A stretch of 64,000 nucleotides of DNA from RGIG4576 sp964606575 (GTDB taxonomy: Bacteria > Bacteroidota > Bacteroidia > Bacteroidales > Muribaculaceae): contig CAZSHA010000004.1 in assembly GCA_964606575.1 (NCBI GenBank), forward strand, positions 1-64,000, in the 5' to 3' direction. Positions 25,079 to 34,792 of the stretch are shown piece after piece (the stretch's first letter is position 1; each line of letters opens with the position of its first letter). Both the position numbers and the translations under genes were made by a program. The notes under the pieces were generated by a model. It was not told the DNA's origin and made no database searches. It worked only from the letters and a program-made list of their open reading frames with translations.

Positions 25079-27007
25079 ATGGCGGAAATAATTACAAATA
25101 TGACGGGTGATTATCCATTGCTGTCGCAAATAAATAGTCCAATTGACCTAAGGAAACTTCAGGTTGCAGATTTGCCAAAGGTCTGTGAAGAATTGCGGGA
25201 ATTTCTGATAATGTCGTTGTCGGAGAATCCTGGTCATTTCGCATCCAGTATGGGTACGGTGGAAATGACGGTAGCGCTTCATTATGTGCTGAACACACCT
25301 TACGATAGGATTGTGTGGGATGTGGGGCATCAAGCATATAGCCATAAAGTGTTGACAGGACGACGTGACACATTCTGTACTAGCCGAAAATTCAATGGCT
25401 TGAGCGGATTCCCGAACCCAGAGGAGAGCGAATATGATTCTTTTGTGGCCGGACATGCTTCAAACTCAATATCGGCTGGACTTGGAATGGCAATCGCTTC
25501 ACGGGTTAATAAGGATGATGTAAGGCGGAATGTTGTGGCGGTAATTGGCGATGCTTCTATAGGAGGAGGTTTGGCTTTTGAAGGGCTAAACAACGCTTCG
25601 ACTAATAAGAATAACCTGCTTATAATCTTGAATGATAATGATATGGCTATTGACCAAAGCGTGGGTGCTTTAGGTGACTACATGGCACATATCAACACAT
25701 CGGCTAGTTACAACAAGATAAGGTATAAAGTCTATAAGTTGTTGAGAAAAATGCATCTTATAGACGAAAAGCACAAAGATATAATATTGAGGTTCAACAA
25801 TAGTATCAAATCGTTGATAACTAATCAGCAGAATATCTTTGAGGGTTTGAATATTAGGTATTTTGGCCCGTTTGATGGTCATGATGTTGAACGTATAGTG
25901 CGTGTGTTGAACGACATAAAGGATATGGACGGACCACGTATATTGCATTTGCGTACACGCAAAGGGAAAGGCTATGCGCCAGCAGAGGAAGACCCTACGG
26001 TTTGGCATGCTCCTGGAAAGTTTGATCCTGAAACGGGTGTGAGAAAAATGAGTGTGGGCGGAAATAAATTGCTTAAATATCAAGATGTATTCGGCTATAC
26101 GCTTGTAGAGCTTGCAGAGAAGAACGATAAGATAGTGGGTGTGACAGCTGCGATGCCGTCGGGAACATCTATGTGTATAATGCAAGAGCATTTTCCTGAA
26201 AGGACATTTGATGTGGGAATTGCCGAGGGACATGCAGTAACATTTTCAGCTGGAATGGCAAAGGACGGATTGAAGCCGTTCTGTGCTATATATTCGGTGT
26301 TTTTGCAGCGTGCTTATGATGCTATAATAAATGATGTGGCTATATTGAAACTTCCAGTCGTGTTTTGTATAGATAGGGCAGGATTAGTTGGAGAAGATGG
26401 CGTGACACACCAAGGCGCATTCGACTTAGCTTATATGAGGTGTGTACCGAATATGACAGTTGCGGCTCCAATGAATGAGCATTGGCTACGCAATTTGATG
26501 TTTACTGCACAATCAAGAGATTGCGGTCCTTTTGCAATACGTTATCCGAGAGGAAATGGTGCATTGGAGGACTGGAATAACGAGATGAAACCTGTAGAAA
26601 TAGGTAAGGGTCGTAAACTATGTGATGGAGAAGATGTTGCAATATTAAGTATCGGACATATAGGCAATAACATCACAAGATTGGTAGATGAACTTAAAGC
26701 CGATAATATAAATGCCGCTCATTATGATATGATTTTCCTAAAACCTCTTGATGAAGACATTCTAGAGGAGGTGGGCAAGAAATATAAACTTGTAATAACT
26801 GTAGAGGATGGCACTATAGTAGGCGGTTTGGGAACGGCTGTACAAGAGTGGCTCAACAACCATGATTATAACGTGAAAGTGTGTAAAGTGGGTATTCCTG
26901 ATGAATTTATACCACATGGTACAGTACCTGAATTGTATAAGTTGTGTAAAATGGATAACGATTCTATTAAGTCACTGATATTGTCGACTTTTAAAAATAT
27001 AGGCTGA
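25079..27007 (+). CDS. dxs: 1-deoxy-D-xylulose-5-phosphate synthase
   Basis: Dxs condenses pyruvate and glyceraldehyde-3-phosphate, the entry to the MEP isoprenoid pathway, and uses thiamine diphosphate. The 642-residue protein has SSMGTVEMTVALHYV, the DVGHQAYSHK segment, the thiamine-binding GDASIGGGLAFEGLN...NDN region, the transketolase-like pyrimidine domain (IAEGHAVTFSAGMA, GEDGVTHQGAFD) and a C-terminal transketolase domain. The length is normal. trkA starts three bases later. Confidence 0.97.
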   Translation: MAEIITNMTGDYPLLSQINSPIDLRKLQVADLPKVCEELREFLIMSLSENPGHFASSMGTVEMTVALHYVLNTPYDRIVWDVGHQAYSHKVLTGRRDTFCTSRKFNGLSGFPNPEESEYDSFVAGHASNSISAGLGMAIASRVNKDDVRRNVVAVIGDASIGGGLAFEGLNNASTNKNNLLIILNDNDMAIDQSVGALGDYMAHINTSASYNKIRYKVYKLLRKMHLIDEKHKDIILRFNNSIKSLITNQQNIFEGLNIRYFGPFDGHDVERIVRVLNDIKDMDGPRILHLRTRKGKGYAPAEEDPTVWHAPGKFDPETGVRKMSVGGNKLLKYQDVFGYTLVELAEKNDKIVGVTAAMPSGTSMCIMQEHFPERTFDVGIAEGHAVTFSAGMAKDGLKPFCAIYSVFLQRAYDAIINDVAILKLPVVFCIDRAGLVGEDGVTHQGAFDLAYMRCVPNMTVAAPMNEHWLRNLMFTAQSRDCGPFAIRYPRGNGALEDWNNEMKPVEIGKGRKLCDGEDVAILSIGHIGNNITRLVDELKADNINAAHYDMIFLKPLDEDILEEVGKKYKLVITVEDGTIVGGLGTAVQEWLNNHDYNVKVCKVGIPDEFIPHGTVPELYKLCKMDNDSIKSLILSTFKNIG

Positions 27008-27010
27008 TAT

Positions 27011-28342
27011 ATGAAGATTGTAATTGCAGGTGCAGGCGAAGTTGGAACGCATTTGGCAAAATTGCTTTCAAATGAGAATCAAGATATAACAGTAATTGAT
27101 AGTGATGAGAGCAAACTTGCTAAACTAGAGGCGTATAATATGCTCACATTCGTAGGGAATCCAGTTTCGTTTAAAGTGCTGAAAGAGGCTGGAGCATCGG
27201 GATGTGACTTGTTTATTGCAGTCACACCTTTTGAAACCGACAATGTGCTAGCCTGTGAAATCGCAAAGTCGATGAATGCGAAGAAAGCTGTTGCACGAAT
27301 AGACAATTATGACTTCTTGCGTGATGAAAACCGCAAATTCTTCAATGATAGGGGAATTGATGATTTGATATATCCAGAATTTTTGGCTGCACAAGAGATG
27401 GTGGTTGCATTGAAACGTGCATGGGTGAGAAATTGGTTTGAATTGTGTAATGGCGAGTTGGTGATTGTAGGGGTAAAAGTCAGGGACAATGCCAAAATCG
27501 TAGGTATGCCATTGAGGGATTTGTTCAATTTGTCAAACTATGCCCATATATCGGCAATAAAACGTAATCATGAAACTATCATACCTAGGGGTGATGATTT
27601 CATAAGGGCAAATGATATTATCTATATTGCTACGACAAATGGCGATATGCAGAATATACGTGATCTGTGTGGTAAGGCTGATGTCAACATTAAGAAAGTG
27701 TTGATTATGGGCGGTAGCCGTATTGCTGTGCAATTGGCAACTATGGTACAAGACAAATATGATATAACAATCATAGATAGTGACTTGGAACGTTGCGAGT
27801 ATCTAGCCGACAGATTGCCCGATTGCGATATTATACATGGTGATGGCAGAAATTTTGAGATTCTGGAAGAAGAAGGTATAGAGGAAATGGATGCTTTCAT
27901 AGCTTTGACCGAAAGTTCCGAAACCAATATACTTGGATGTTTGGCGGCAAAGGAATATGGAGTAAAGAAAACAATTGCTGAGGTTGAAAATATACAATTT
28001 ATTTCTGAGGCTGAAGCGTTGAATATAGGTACTACAATTAATAAAAAACTTTTAGCATCCAGCCGTATCTTTCAAATTCTGTTAGACAGCGATTCAAGCA
28101 ATGCGAAATGTTTGGCTCTAGCTGATGCCGAAGTTGCTGAACTTGTTGCAAAGGAAGGCTCAAAAATAACTCGGGCAAAGATAAAGGACTTAAATCTGTC
28201 GAGAGATTTGACGATTGCAGGAATGTTGCGTGGTGGTAAAGGCTGTTTGGTTCAAGGAGATACGCAAATTCAAGAAGGTGACCATGTGGTCGTGTTCTGT
28301 CTGTCGGGTGCGATACATAAAGTTGAAAAGCTGTTTAATTGA
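27011..28342 (+). CDS. trkA: Trk potassium uptake regulatory subunit TrkA
   Basis: TrkA is the cytoplasmic nucleotide-gated ring that controls the TrkH channel. The 443-residue protein holds two RCK repeats. Each has a Rossmann NAD-binding start (IVIAGAGEVGTHLAKLL at the N-terminus; VLIMGGSRIAVQLA near residue 234) and a TrkA_C lobe (ELVIVGVKVRDNAKIVGMPL and an equivalent near the C-terminus). It is three bases downstream of dxs and shares a TGATG junction with trkH. Confidence 0.95.
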   Translation: MKIVIAGAGEVGTHLAKLLSNENQDITVIDSDESKLAKLEAYNMLTFVGNPVSFKVLKEAGASGCDLFIAVTPFETDNVLACEIAKSMNAKKAVARIDNYDFLRDENRKFFNDRGIDDLIYPEFLAAQEMVVALKRAWVRNWFELCNGELVIVGVKVRDNAKIVGMPLRDLFNLSNYAHISAIKRNHETIIPRGDDFIRANDIIYIATTNGDMQNIRDLCGKADVNIKKVLIMGGSRIAVQLATMVQDKYDITIIDSDLERCEYLADRLPDCDIIHGDGRNFEILEEEGIEEMDAFIALTESSETNILGCLAAKEYGVKKTIAEVENIQFISEAEALNIGTTINKKLLASSRIFQILLDSDSSNAKCLALADAEVAELVAKEGSKITRAKIKDLNLSRDLTIAGMLRGGKGCLVQGDTQIQEGDHVVVFCLSGAIHKVEKLFN

Positions 28343-29811
28343 TGTTTAAAGGTAAGTCAAATATAAACACACCTATGGTTTTTCGTGTAATAGGGTGGCT
28401 TCTGATGATAGAAGCGCTCTTTATGGCGGCACCGTTATGTGTGAGTTTATATTATGAAGAATATAAATGTGCAGAAGCCTTTTTCTATACAATGGTGGTG
28501 ACATTATGTTTAGGTATTGGCATGACAAGATTTATACGCCCGAAAAGAATGGAAATGCATAGGAAAGAAGGGTTTTTGCTCACGACTCTTGTTTGGGTGG
28601 TTTTCTCAATTTTCGGAATGTTGCCATTTTTGTTTTCAAGCACATTGACAAATGTAACAGATGCTTTCTATGAAACAATGGCAGGCTTTACTACAACTGG
28701 TTCTTCGATGTTTGTTGATGTAGAGATTCTTCCGAAAGGGATATTGTTATGGCGTTCGTTGATGCAATGGATTGGCGGTATGGGTATTATCTTGTTCACC
28801 CTAGCGGTGATGCCTATGCTGAATAAGTCGGGGGGGGTACAGTTGTTCAATGCCGAGGTAACTGGTATAACCCATGATAAATTACGTCCGCGTGTGAGTC
28901 AGACAGCAATAGGATTATGGTCGATATATATAGGATTTACGATAGCGATGTGCGTACTGCTATATATAGGTCCCATGGATTTGTTTGACTCTGTGTGTCA
29001 CACATTGTCATGTGTATCTACAGGCGGTTTCTCGACAAAAAACGCAAGCATAGGCTACTGGGATTCTCGTTATGTTGATGCTGTGGTGCTGGTGTTCATG
29101 TTTTTAGGGGGTGTCAGTTTTACGCTGTTGTACAACGTTTTTCATGGAAAGATGAAAGCTTTATTGGAAAATGAGGTGTTCAAATGGTATGTAATATTGT
29201 GTATTATTGGTACTGCGATATGCTTTGCCGATTTATATTTCCGCGGAGAGAATACAAATATCGCCGATTGTGCAATTGATTCACTTTTTCAAATAGTGGC
29301 AAGCGTGTCTACTACTGGATATAGCATTGCAAATTATTCATGGGGACAATTCTCTATAATGGTGTTGATAATTGTGATAATTAGTTGTGCATGTGCGGGG
29401 TCAACTTCTGGCGGTTTGAAAATAGACCGTATGGTGGTTATGCTGAAAACGGTAAGAAACGAGTTCAGTAAGGCATTGCATCCCAATTTAGTAACATCCG
29501 TCAGAATGAACGGAAAGGTTGTGCCGTATGCTTATGTACAGCGTATAATAGCATTCTTGGTAATTTTTACGCTAGTGTTGATAATAAGTACAACAGTAAT
29601 AACAATGTTTGATATCGGGGTTTTTGATAGCTTTTTTATTTCCTTATCGGCATTGTGCAACGTAGGATATAGTTCGGAGATAACAGAAATAGGTATTTGC
29701 GCTTCATTACCGAATGCTGTAAAATGGTTGTTGGCTTTTGATATGCTGATAGGTCGTCTTGAACTTTTTACAGTATTAATAATATTTACACGAGGATTTT
29801 GGGTTAAGTAG
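28342..29811 (+). CDS. trkH: Trk potassium uptake channel TrkH
   Basis: TrkH is the membrane channel of the Trk system. The protein of about 489 residues has multiple membrane helices and selectivity-filter-like repeats around TTTGSSM, STGGFS, STTGYS and NVGYSS. It also has the AGSTSGGLKIDR segment typical of TrkH. I chose the ATG at 28342, which overlaps the TGA of trkA by one base; a TTG one codon earlier also exists. Coupled translation with trkA fits their complex. Confidence 0.95.
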   Translation: MFKGKSNINTPMVFRVIGWLLMIEALFMAAPLCVSLYYEEYKCAEAFFYTMVVTLCLGIGMTRFIRPKRMEMHRKEGFLLTTLVWVVFSIFGMLPFLFSSTLTNVTDAFYETMAGFTTTGSSMFVDVEILPKGILLWRSLMQWIGGMGIILFTLAVMPMLNKSGGVQLFNAEVTGITHDKLRPRVSQTAIGLWSIYIGFTIAMCVLLYIGPMDLFDSVCHTLSCVSTGGFSTKNASIGYWDSRYVDAVVLVFMFLGGVSFTLLYNVFHGKMKALLENEVFKWYVILCIIGTAICFADLYFRGENTNIADCAIDSLFQIVASVSTTGYSIANYSWGQFSIMVLIIVIISCACAGSTSGGLKIDRMVVMLKTVRNEFSKALHPNLVTSVRMNGKVVPYAYVQRIIAFLVIFTLVLIISTTVITMFDIGVFDSFFISLSALCNVGYSSEITEIGICASLPNAVKWLLAFDMLIGRLELFTVLIIFTRGFWVK

Positions 29812-29812
29812 A

Positions 29813-30415
29813 ATGAGAAACGAAATGTTGAAATCGCTGTCAAGTGCAGTGTTGTCGGGAATTTTAATAAGTGTAGGATGTATAATATATCTATCGTCAG
29901 CTAATAATGTCGTAGGAGCATTTTTATTCTCTTTCGGATTGATAACGATAGTGTTGAGAGGATACTTGTTGTATACAGGTAAGATAGGGTATGCTTATGA
30001 TGTCAATGTCTTGAAACTTATACCATTGATAATATTGGGAAATTTGATAGGAACATATATTCTTGCTGCTTTTGTTCCATATACTTCAGCTTTGGTGGGG
30101 GCTTCTGCAAAATTGATTGAGCCAAAGTTGCTGAAATCATTTAGTCAGGTTATGTTTGATGCTGTTGGTTGTGGTGCAATGATGTATCTTGCTGTTGACG
30201 GCTATAGGATAAAGAATAATCTATTGCTACTGATATTTCCAGTAATGATATTTATACTATGTGGTTTTGAACACTCTGTTGCCGATATGTTTTATTTTGG
30301 GTGTGCAAAAGCTCTTTTCACTTGGAGTGGCGTCAAGTTTATATTCTTAGTGATTATTGGAAATGCGATAGGTGCATTATTTTTCTCGCTGTTGCATAAA
30401 TTTATAAAGGATTAA
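29813..30415 (+). CDS. Compact formate/nitrite transporter (FNT)-like protein
   Basis: The 200-residue protein is almost entirely hydrophobic, with about six predicted helices. Resemblance to the FNT family rests on GNLIGTYILAA, DAVGCGAMMYLAVDG, the CGFEHSVADMFYF segment (compare the CGFEHSxANM region) and GNAIGALFF. FNT pores usually pass small monovalent anions such as formate, nitrite or hydrosulfide. It is shorter than typical members (about 260-280 residues). It follows trkH by one base. The anion is not predictable. Confidence 0.65.
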   Translation: MRNEMLKSLSSAVLSGILISVGCIIYLSSANNVVGAFLFSFGLITIVLRGYLLYTGKIGYAYDVNVLKLIPLIILGNLIGTYILAAFVPYTSALVGASAKLIEPKLLKSFSQVMFDAVGCGAMMYLAVDGYRIKNNLLLLIFPVMIFILCGFEHSVADMFYFGCAKALFTWSGVKFIFLVIIGNAIGALFFSLLHKFIKD

Positions 30416-30457
30416 ACCTTTTTATTCTTGTAAGAAGAGGTGTTGATGATTTTTTTG

Positions 30458-30465
30458 TAAATTTG
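30458..30465 (+). promoter_or_regulatory. -7 element TAAATTTG for the ftsK operon
   Basis: TAAATTTG matches TAnnTTTG, 49 bases before the GTG start of ftsK. The -33 match is poor. Confidence 0.45.
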
Positions 30466-30514
30466 TAGAACTGATAATTTAAAATTGAATTATTGTAAGT
30501 AATATTAATTTGCC

Positions 30515-33034
30515 GTGAGATTAAAGAACAATTATAATGATGATTTTATAGATCCAACAAGGATAGATCTTGGGAATGATATAAATCAAGAGGAAACCGA
30601 GGCTGTAGAAGCACAAGAAGAACCAAAGACTTCAATATTCAAGAAGATAAAGGATTTCTTCGGCGATGGACGTACTCGCTTTGCGTTAGGAATGATAATG
30701 ATGCTTTTCAGTATGTATCTGTTGATTGCGTTCGTTTCATTCTTTATGTCGGGCGACATAGATCAAAGCAAAGTTTCTAATTATACACCAGTGGAGTTGG
30801 CAAATACTGGTAGTGAAGTGTCAAATGCTGGTGCTGCATTTGGCGCAAGGGTTGCTAATGACCTTGTGTATAATGGCTTCGGTATAGGAGCTTTTATCTT
30901 TGTAATATGGAGTTTTGTTGTCGGTTATAGGTTTGTAAGAAAGCGTAAAACTCATTTCGCATCGTTTACTATAATATCTATAATTGGATTATGTGCAACA
31001 TCAATGGTCTTAGGAACAGTGTCGTTGTACGTTGATTTGTCATTCTTTCCTCTAGGGGGAAACTTTGGTAAATATTGTAACTTGTACATGAACAAGTTGA
31101 TTGGCTTGCCAGGGTTGGCTATGCTCGATTTTGTCTTAATAATGATATGGTTGTTATGTTGCCGTAATAACGTTATGGCGATATGGAATAAGATAAAAAG
31201 TTGGATTCCAGAAAAAACGATGTCTGAAGAAGACGAAAATGAAGAAGATGAATTAGACGAGGATGAAAAATCGGGAGAAAATGAAATGCCCTCAGGTTTA
31301 ACCGATTTTGAAGAAGATGAGTCAAAAGAGGAATTGAATGAGGGTGAGCAAGATACGGAAACTGATGACGAGGAAGAAGAAAATCCTTTCATGCCTGATG
31401 TCGTTGAAGTTGATGTGCAAGAAGTAGAAGAAACAGAACTTAAAGGTGACACCAAAGAAGATATAGACACAGGAACGATTTCGATAGCTCCGAAAATCGA
31501 GATGGCTAATGGCAAGATTACAGAGGCGTATGACCCAACGAAAGAATTGGCTAATTATCGTTTCCCAACGATTGACTTGTTACGAGATATTCCAGTCAAA
31601 ACGATGAATGTGGATATAAACGAGCAAGAAGATAATAAGAGGCGAATAACAGAAACGTTGGAACATTATGGTATTCCAATTAAGAAGATTGATGTGTGCG
31701 TAGGTCCTACTATAACCCTTTTTGAAATAATACCTGCTGATGGAGTAAGAATATCAAAAATAAAGGGATTGGAAGATGATATTGCATTAAGCTTAGCAGC
31801 GTTAGGTATAAGAATAATAGCACCTATCCCAGGACGTGGAACGATAGGTATAGAAGTACCTAATAAAGACCCACAAACGGTGTCTATGCGTTCCGTTATA
31901 GGCTCAAAGAGGTTCAAAGAGTGTAAATATGAGTTGCCTATGGCGCTAGGTTGCACAATCTCAAACGAGGTGTTTTTAGCTGATTTGGCAAAAATGCCGC
32001 ACTTGCTTGTGGCTGGTGCGACAGGACAAGGAAAGTCGGTTGGTTTGAACGCAATTGTAACATCGTTGTTGTATAAGAAACATCCAGCTGAACTGAAATT
32101 CGTATTAATAGACCCTAAAATGGTTGAATTTAGTTTATATGGTGTACTGGAAAAACATTATTTGGCAAAACTTCCTGATGAGGAAAAGTGTATTATAACA
32201 GATTCGACAAAGGTCGTAGCGACTTTAAATTCTTTAGTGACTGAGATGGAAAGTCGTTATATGTTGTTAAGCAACGCAAGAGTGCGTAATGTGAAAGATT
32301 ATAATAAGAAATTTATAAACCGTGAGTTGAATCCAGAGAAAGGTCATAGATATATGCCATATATTGTGGTTATTATTGATGAATTCTGCGATTTGATTAT
32401 GGAAGCTGGTAAGGATGTGGAACGTCCAATTGTGCGAATCGCACAAAAGGCACGTGCTGTCGGAATCCACATGATAATAGCAACTCAACGTCCTTCAACA
32501 AATGTGATAACGGGTATTATTAAGGCTAATTTCCCAGGTCGTATCGCATTCCGTGTAACGCAGATGGTGGATAGTCGTACGATTCTAGATTGTTCGGGGG
32601 CTCAACAACTAGTGGGGAAAGGCGATATGCTATTTTCAGCCAATGGTTCTATGGAACGTATTCAGTGTGCATTTGTGGATACTCCTGAGGTGGAAATGAT
32701 TTGTGAACATATATCAGAACAGCTTGGTTATAGTGAGGCTTATGAATTACCGCCATACGTACCAGAAGATAATGGAGATGGAGGCGATAGCAGTTCTTCT
32801 AGTGCTAGCTTGAACGATAGAGATCCGTTGTTTGAAGAGGCTGCCGCATTTATAGTGGCTGGTGAAACAGCTTCAACATCGTCTTTACAACGCCGTTATG
32901 GTATAGGATATAATCGTGCAGGACGAATTATGGATCAGATGGAAGCGGCTGGAATTGTAGGACCATCTCAAGGAGGAAAGCCAAGACGTGTTCTAGTTGA
33001 TTCTATTCAATTGACGAGTATTATAGGAAATTAA
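30515..33034 (+). CDS. ftsK: DNA translocase FtsK
   Basis: FtsK anchors at the division septum and pumps DNA to complete chromosome segregation. The 839-residue protein begins at GTG 30515. It has four or so N-terminal membrane helices (about residues 45-230), a strongly acidic linker (about 240-320), the RecA-like motor with Walker A GATGQGKS (about residues 501-508), a Walker B-like VVIIDEFCDL, the segment IATQRPSTNVITG, and a C-terminal winged-helix gamma domain (LQRRYGIGYNRAGRIMDQ) that reads polar DNA motifs. It leads an operon with a LolA-like gene and trxB. Confidence 0.96.
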   Translation: MRLKNNYNDDFIDPTRIDLGNDINQEETEAVEAQEEPKTSIFKKIKDFFGDGRTRFALGMIMMLFSMYLLIAFVSFFMSGDIDQSKVSNYTPVELANTGSEVSNAGAAFGARVANDLVYNGFGIGAFIFVIWSFVVGYRFVRKRKTHFASFTIISIIGLCATSMVLGTVSLYVDLSFFPLGGNFGKYCNLYMNKLIGLPGLAMLDFVLIMIWLLCCRNNVMAIWNKIKSWIPEKTMSEEDENEEDELDEDEKSGENEMPSGLTDFEEDESKEELNEGEQDTETDDEEEENPFMPDVVEVDVQEVEETELKGDTKEDIDTGTISIAPKIEMANGKITEAYDPTKELANYRFPTIDLLRDIPVKTMNVDINEQEDNKRRITETLEHYGIPIKKIDVCVGPTITLFEIIPADGVRISKIKGLEDDIALSLAALGIRIIAPIPGRGTIGIEVPNKDPQTVSMRSVIGSKRFKECKYELPMALGCTISNEVFLADLAKMPHLLVAGATGQGKSVGLNAIVTSLLYKKHPAELKFVLIDPKMVEFSLYGVLEKHYLAKLPDEEKCIITDSTKVVATLNSLVTEMESRYMLLSNARVRNVKDYNKKFINRELNPEKGHRYMPYIVVIIDEFCDLIMEAGKDVERPIVRIAQKARAVGIHMIIATQRPSTNVITGIIKANFPGRIAFRVTQMVDSRTILDCSGAQQLVGKGDMLFSANGSMERIQCAFVDTPEVEMICEHISEQLGYSEAYELPPYVPEDNGDGGDSSSSSASLNDRDPLFEEAAAFIVAGETASTSSLQRRYGIGYNRAGRIMDQMEAAGIVGPSQGGKPRRVLVDSIQLTSIIGN

Positions 33035-33050
33035 GCGATAATAACATAAG

Positions 33051-33665
33051 ATGAGAAGGATTGTTTTTATATTGGGGCTGATTATATCAACAATGACGTT
33101 ATGTGTTGCACAGAATGCTAAAGATGTAATGTCGTTGGTTGTATCTAAATATACGAAAGCCAGAAACGTCAGTGCGTCTTTCTCGTTAATATCTCCTCAA
33201 TTTAATGCGAAGGGGACAATTGTAATGAGTGGAAATAAATTCCGAATAATTTCAAATGATTATAAATGTTGGTATGATGGAAAAACTCAATGGGTTTATT
33301 CTACAGTTACTGGAGAGGTAAATATTATTGAGCCTACGTATGAGGATTTAGAAACTTCAAACCCGTATGCAGCAATAGCCGAATACCAATCAAATTATAA
33401 CGAATCGTTGAAGGCAAAAACAATTTCATCATATTTGATTAATTTGAAAGCTAAGAAAAAAGATGCTTATATAACAAATTTGCTTCTGACGATAGCTAAA
33501 AGCAGTAATCGTATTACAAAAGCTGATGTGTCTATGAGTGATGGCTCTAGCCAGACACTTATATTTTCGAATTATAAAAATGATGATAACAGTGTGAGCG
33601 ATGCAACTTTTAAGTTTGATAAATCATTAGTGCCGACAGGAACAACTGTCGTAGATTTAAGATAA
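33051..33665 (+). CDS. LolA-like outer-membrane lipoprotein carrier
   Basis: The 204-residue product has a signal peptide (MRRIVFILGLIISTMTLCVAQ) and a LolA-like half-barrel: a start region like VVSKYTKARNVSASFSL, then KGTIVMSGNKFRI and CWYDGKTQWVYS. LolA proteins carry lipoproteins across the periplasm. Bacteroidota often carry this gene directly after ftsK, as here (16-base gap). Whether it is the principal LolA cannot be judged. Confidence 0.8.
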   Translation: MRRIVFILGLIISTMTLCVAQNAKDVMSLVVSKYTKARNVSASFSLISPQFNAKGTIVMSGNKFRIISNDYKCWYDGKTQWVYSTVTGEVNIIEPTYEDLETSNPYAAIAEYQSNYNESLKAKTISSYLINLKAKKKDAYITNLLLTIAKSSNRITKADVSMSDGSSQTLIFSNYKNDDNSVSDATFKFDKSLVPTGTTVVDLR

Positions 33666-33692
33666 ATAGTAAAAACAATAAAAAGATATACA

Positions 33693-34640
33693 ATGGAAAC
33701 AGAAAAAGTAAAATGCTTAATAATAGGATCAGGACCTGCTGGCTATACCGCAGCTATATACACATCAAGGGCTAATTTATCGCCTGTTTTATATGAGGGC
33801 TTGCAACCAGGCGGACAATTGACGACAACTTCTGAAATTGAAAATTTCCCGGGTTATCCAGATGGGGTGGGAGGTTTTGATATTATGGAAGATATGAAAT
33901 CTCAGGCTGAACGCTTTGGTGCTGATATTAGAGCTGGTTATGTTGAGACAGTAGATTTGTCTGTTAGACCGTTCAAGGCTGTTGTTGACGGAACAAAGCA
34001 TATTGAGGCAGACGCAATAATTATCGCTACTGGTGCATCAGCAAAATATTTAGGATTGGATGATGAAAAAAAATATGCTGGTATGGGAGTGTCGGCATGT
34101 GCCACGTGTGACGGTTTCTTCTACCGTAAGAAGGTGGTGGCTGTAGTAGGTGGTGGTGATACTGCATGTGAAGAAGCTATGTATCTTAGCAGTTTGGCTA
34201 AAGAAGTATATATGATTGTTCGAAAAGATTATTTGCGTGCATCACAAGTAATGCAAGACCGTGTGTTGAATAAAGAAAACATCCATGTCCTATTTAACAC
34301 CAATACAATGGGATTGTTTGGTGAGAATGGGGTAGAAGGTGCTCATTTGGTTAAGTTTAAAGGAACACCGCAAGAAGTGGAGTTGGATATTGCGATAGAT
34401 GGTTTCTTTTTAGCAATAGGACATAAACCTAATACTGATTTCTTGGGTGGTCAGATTACGCTAGATGAAAATGGTTACATCGTGACAGAGGGAGCTTCAA
34501 CGAAAACAAATATTCCAGGCGTTTTTGCTGCTGGTGATGTAGCTGATCCACACTATCGTCAAGCAATTTCGGCTGCGGGAATGGGATGCCGTGCTGCTAT
34601 GGATGCTGAAAGATATTTGTCAGATAATAATTTGAAATAA
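33693..34640 (+). CDS. trxB: Thioredoxin-disulfide reductase
   Basis: TrxB reduces thioredoxin with NADPH through FAD. The 315-residue protein has the FAD site GSGPAGYTAAIYTSRA, the redox pair C136/C139 in CATCDGFF, the NADPH-binding GGGDTACEEAMYLS, and the late FAD segment GVFAAGDVADPHYRQ. It is the last gene of the ftsK operon, and a terminator follows. Confidence 0.96.
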   Translation: METEKVKCLIIGSGPAGYTAAIYTSRANLSPVLYEGLQPGGQLTTTSEIENFPGYPDGVGGFDIMEDMKSQAERFGADIRAGYVETVDLSVRPFKAVVDGTKHIEADAIIIATGASAKYLGLDDEKKYAGMGVSACATCDGFFYRKKVVAVVGGGDTACEEAMYLSSLAKEVYMIVRKDYLRASQVMQDRVLNKENIHVLFNTNTMGLFGENGVEGAHLVKFKGTPQEVELDIAIDGFFLAIGHKPNTDFLGGQITLDENGYIVTEGASTKTNIPGVFAAGDVADPHYRQAISAAGMGCRAAMDAERYLSDNNLK

Positions 34641-34671
34641 CGATAAAAATAAATAATCATCGTATTGATAT

Positions 34672-34711
34672 TTGGTTGCTGGTAAATAATTATCGGCAAC
34701 CAATTTTTTTT
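34672..34711 (+). terminator. Terminator after trxB
   Basis: TTGGTTGC and GCAACCAA form an 8-base stem followed by T8, about 30 bases after the trxB stop. Confidence 0.85.
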
Positions 34712-34757
34712 GTATGAATTTAAAGTTGCATAATTATCGTATTATGAATTTTAATGC

Positions 34758-34765
34758 TATATTTG
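34758..34765 (+). promoter_or_regulatory. -7 element TATATTTG for the glycine cleavage operon
   Basis: TATATTTG matches TAnnTTTG and ends 27 bases before the lplA ATG at 34793. It rules out the upstream in-frame start at 34754. The nearest TTG is too far (29 bases) for a textbook -33 element. No glycine riboswitch-like pair was seen upstream. Confidence 0.5.
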
Positions 34766-34792
34766 CATAATAACAAACGAGTAACTCTTAAC

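Noticed and set aside
34641..34792. Possible glycine riboswitch before the glycine cleavage operon
   Set aside because: Only the trxB terminator and a -7 element were seen; no tandem aptamer-like structure is visible by eye.
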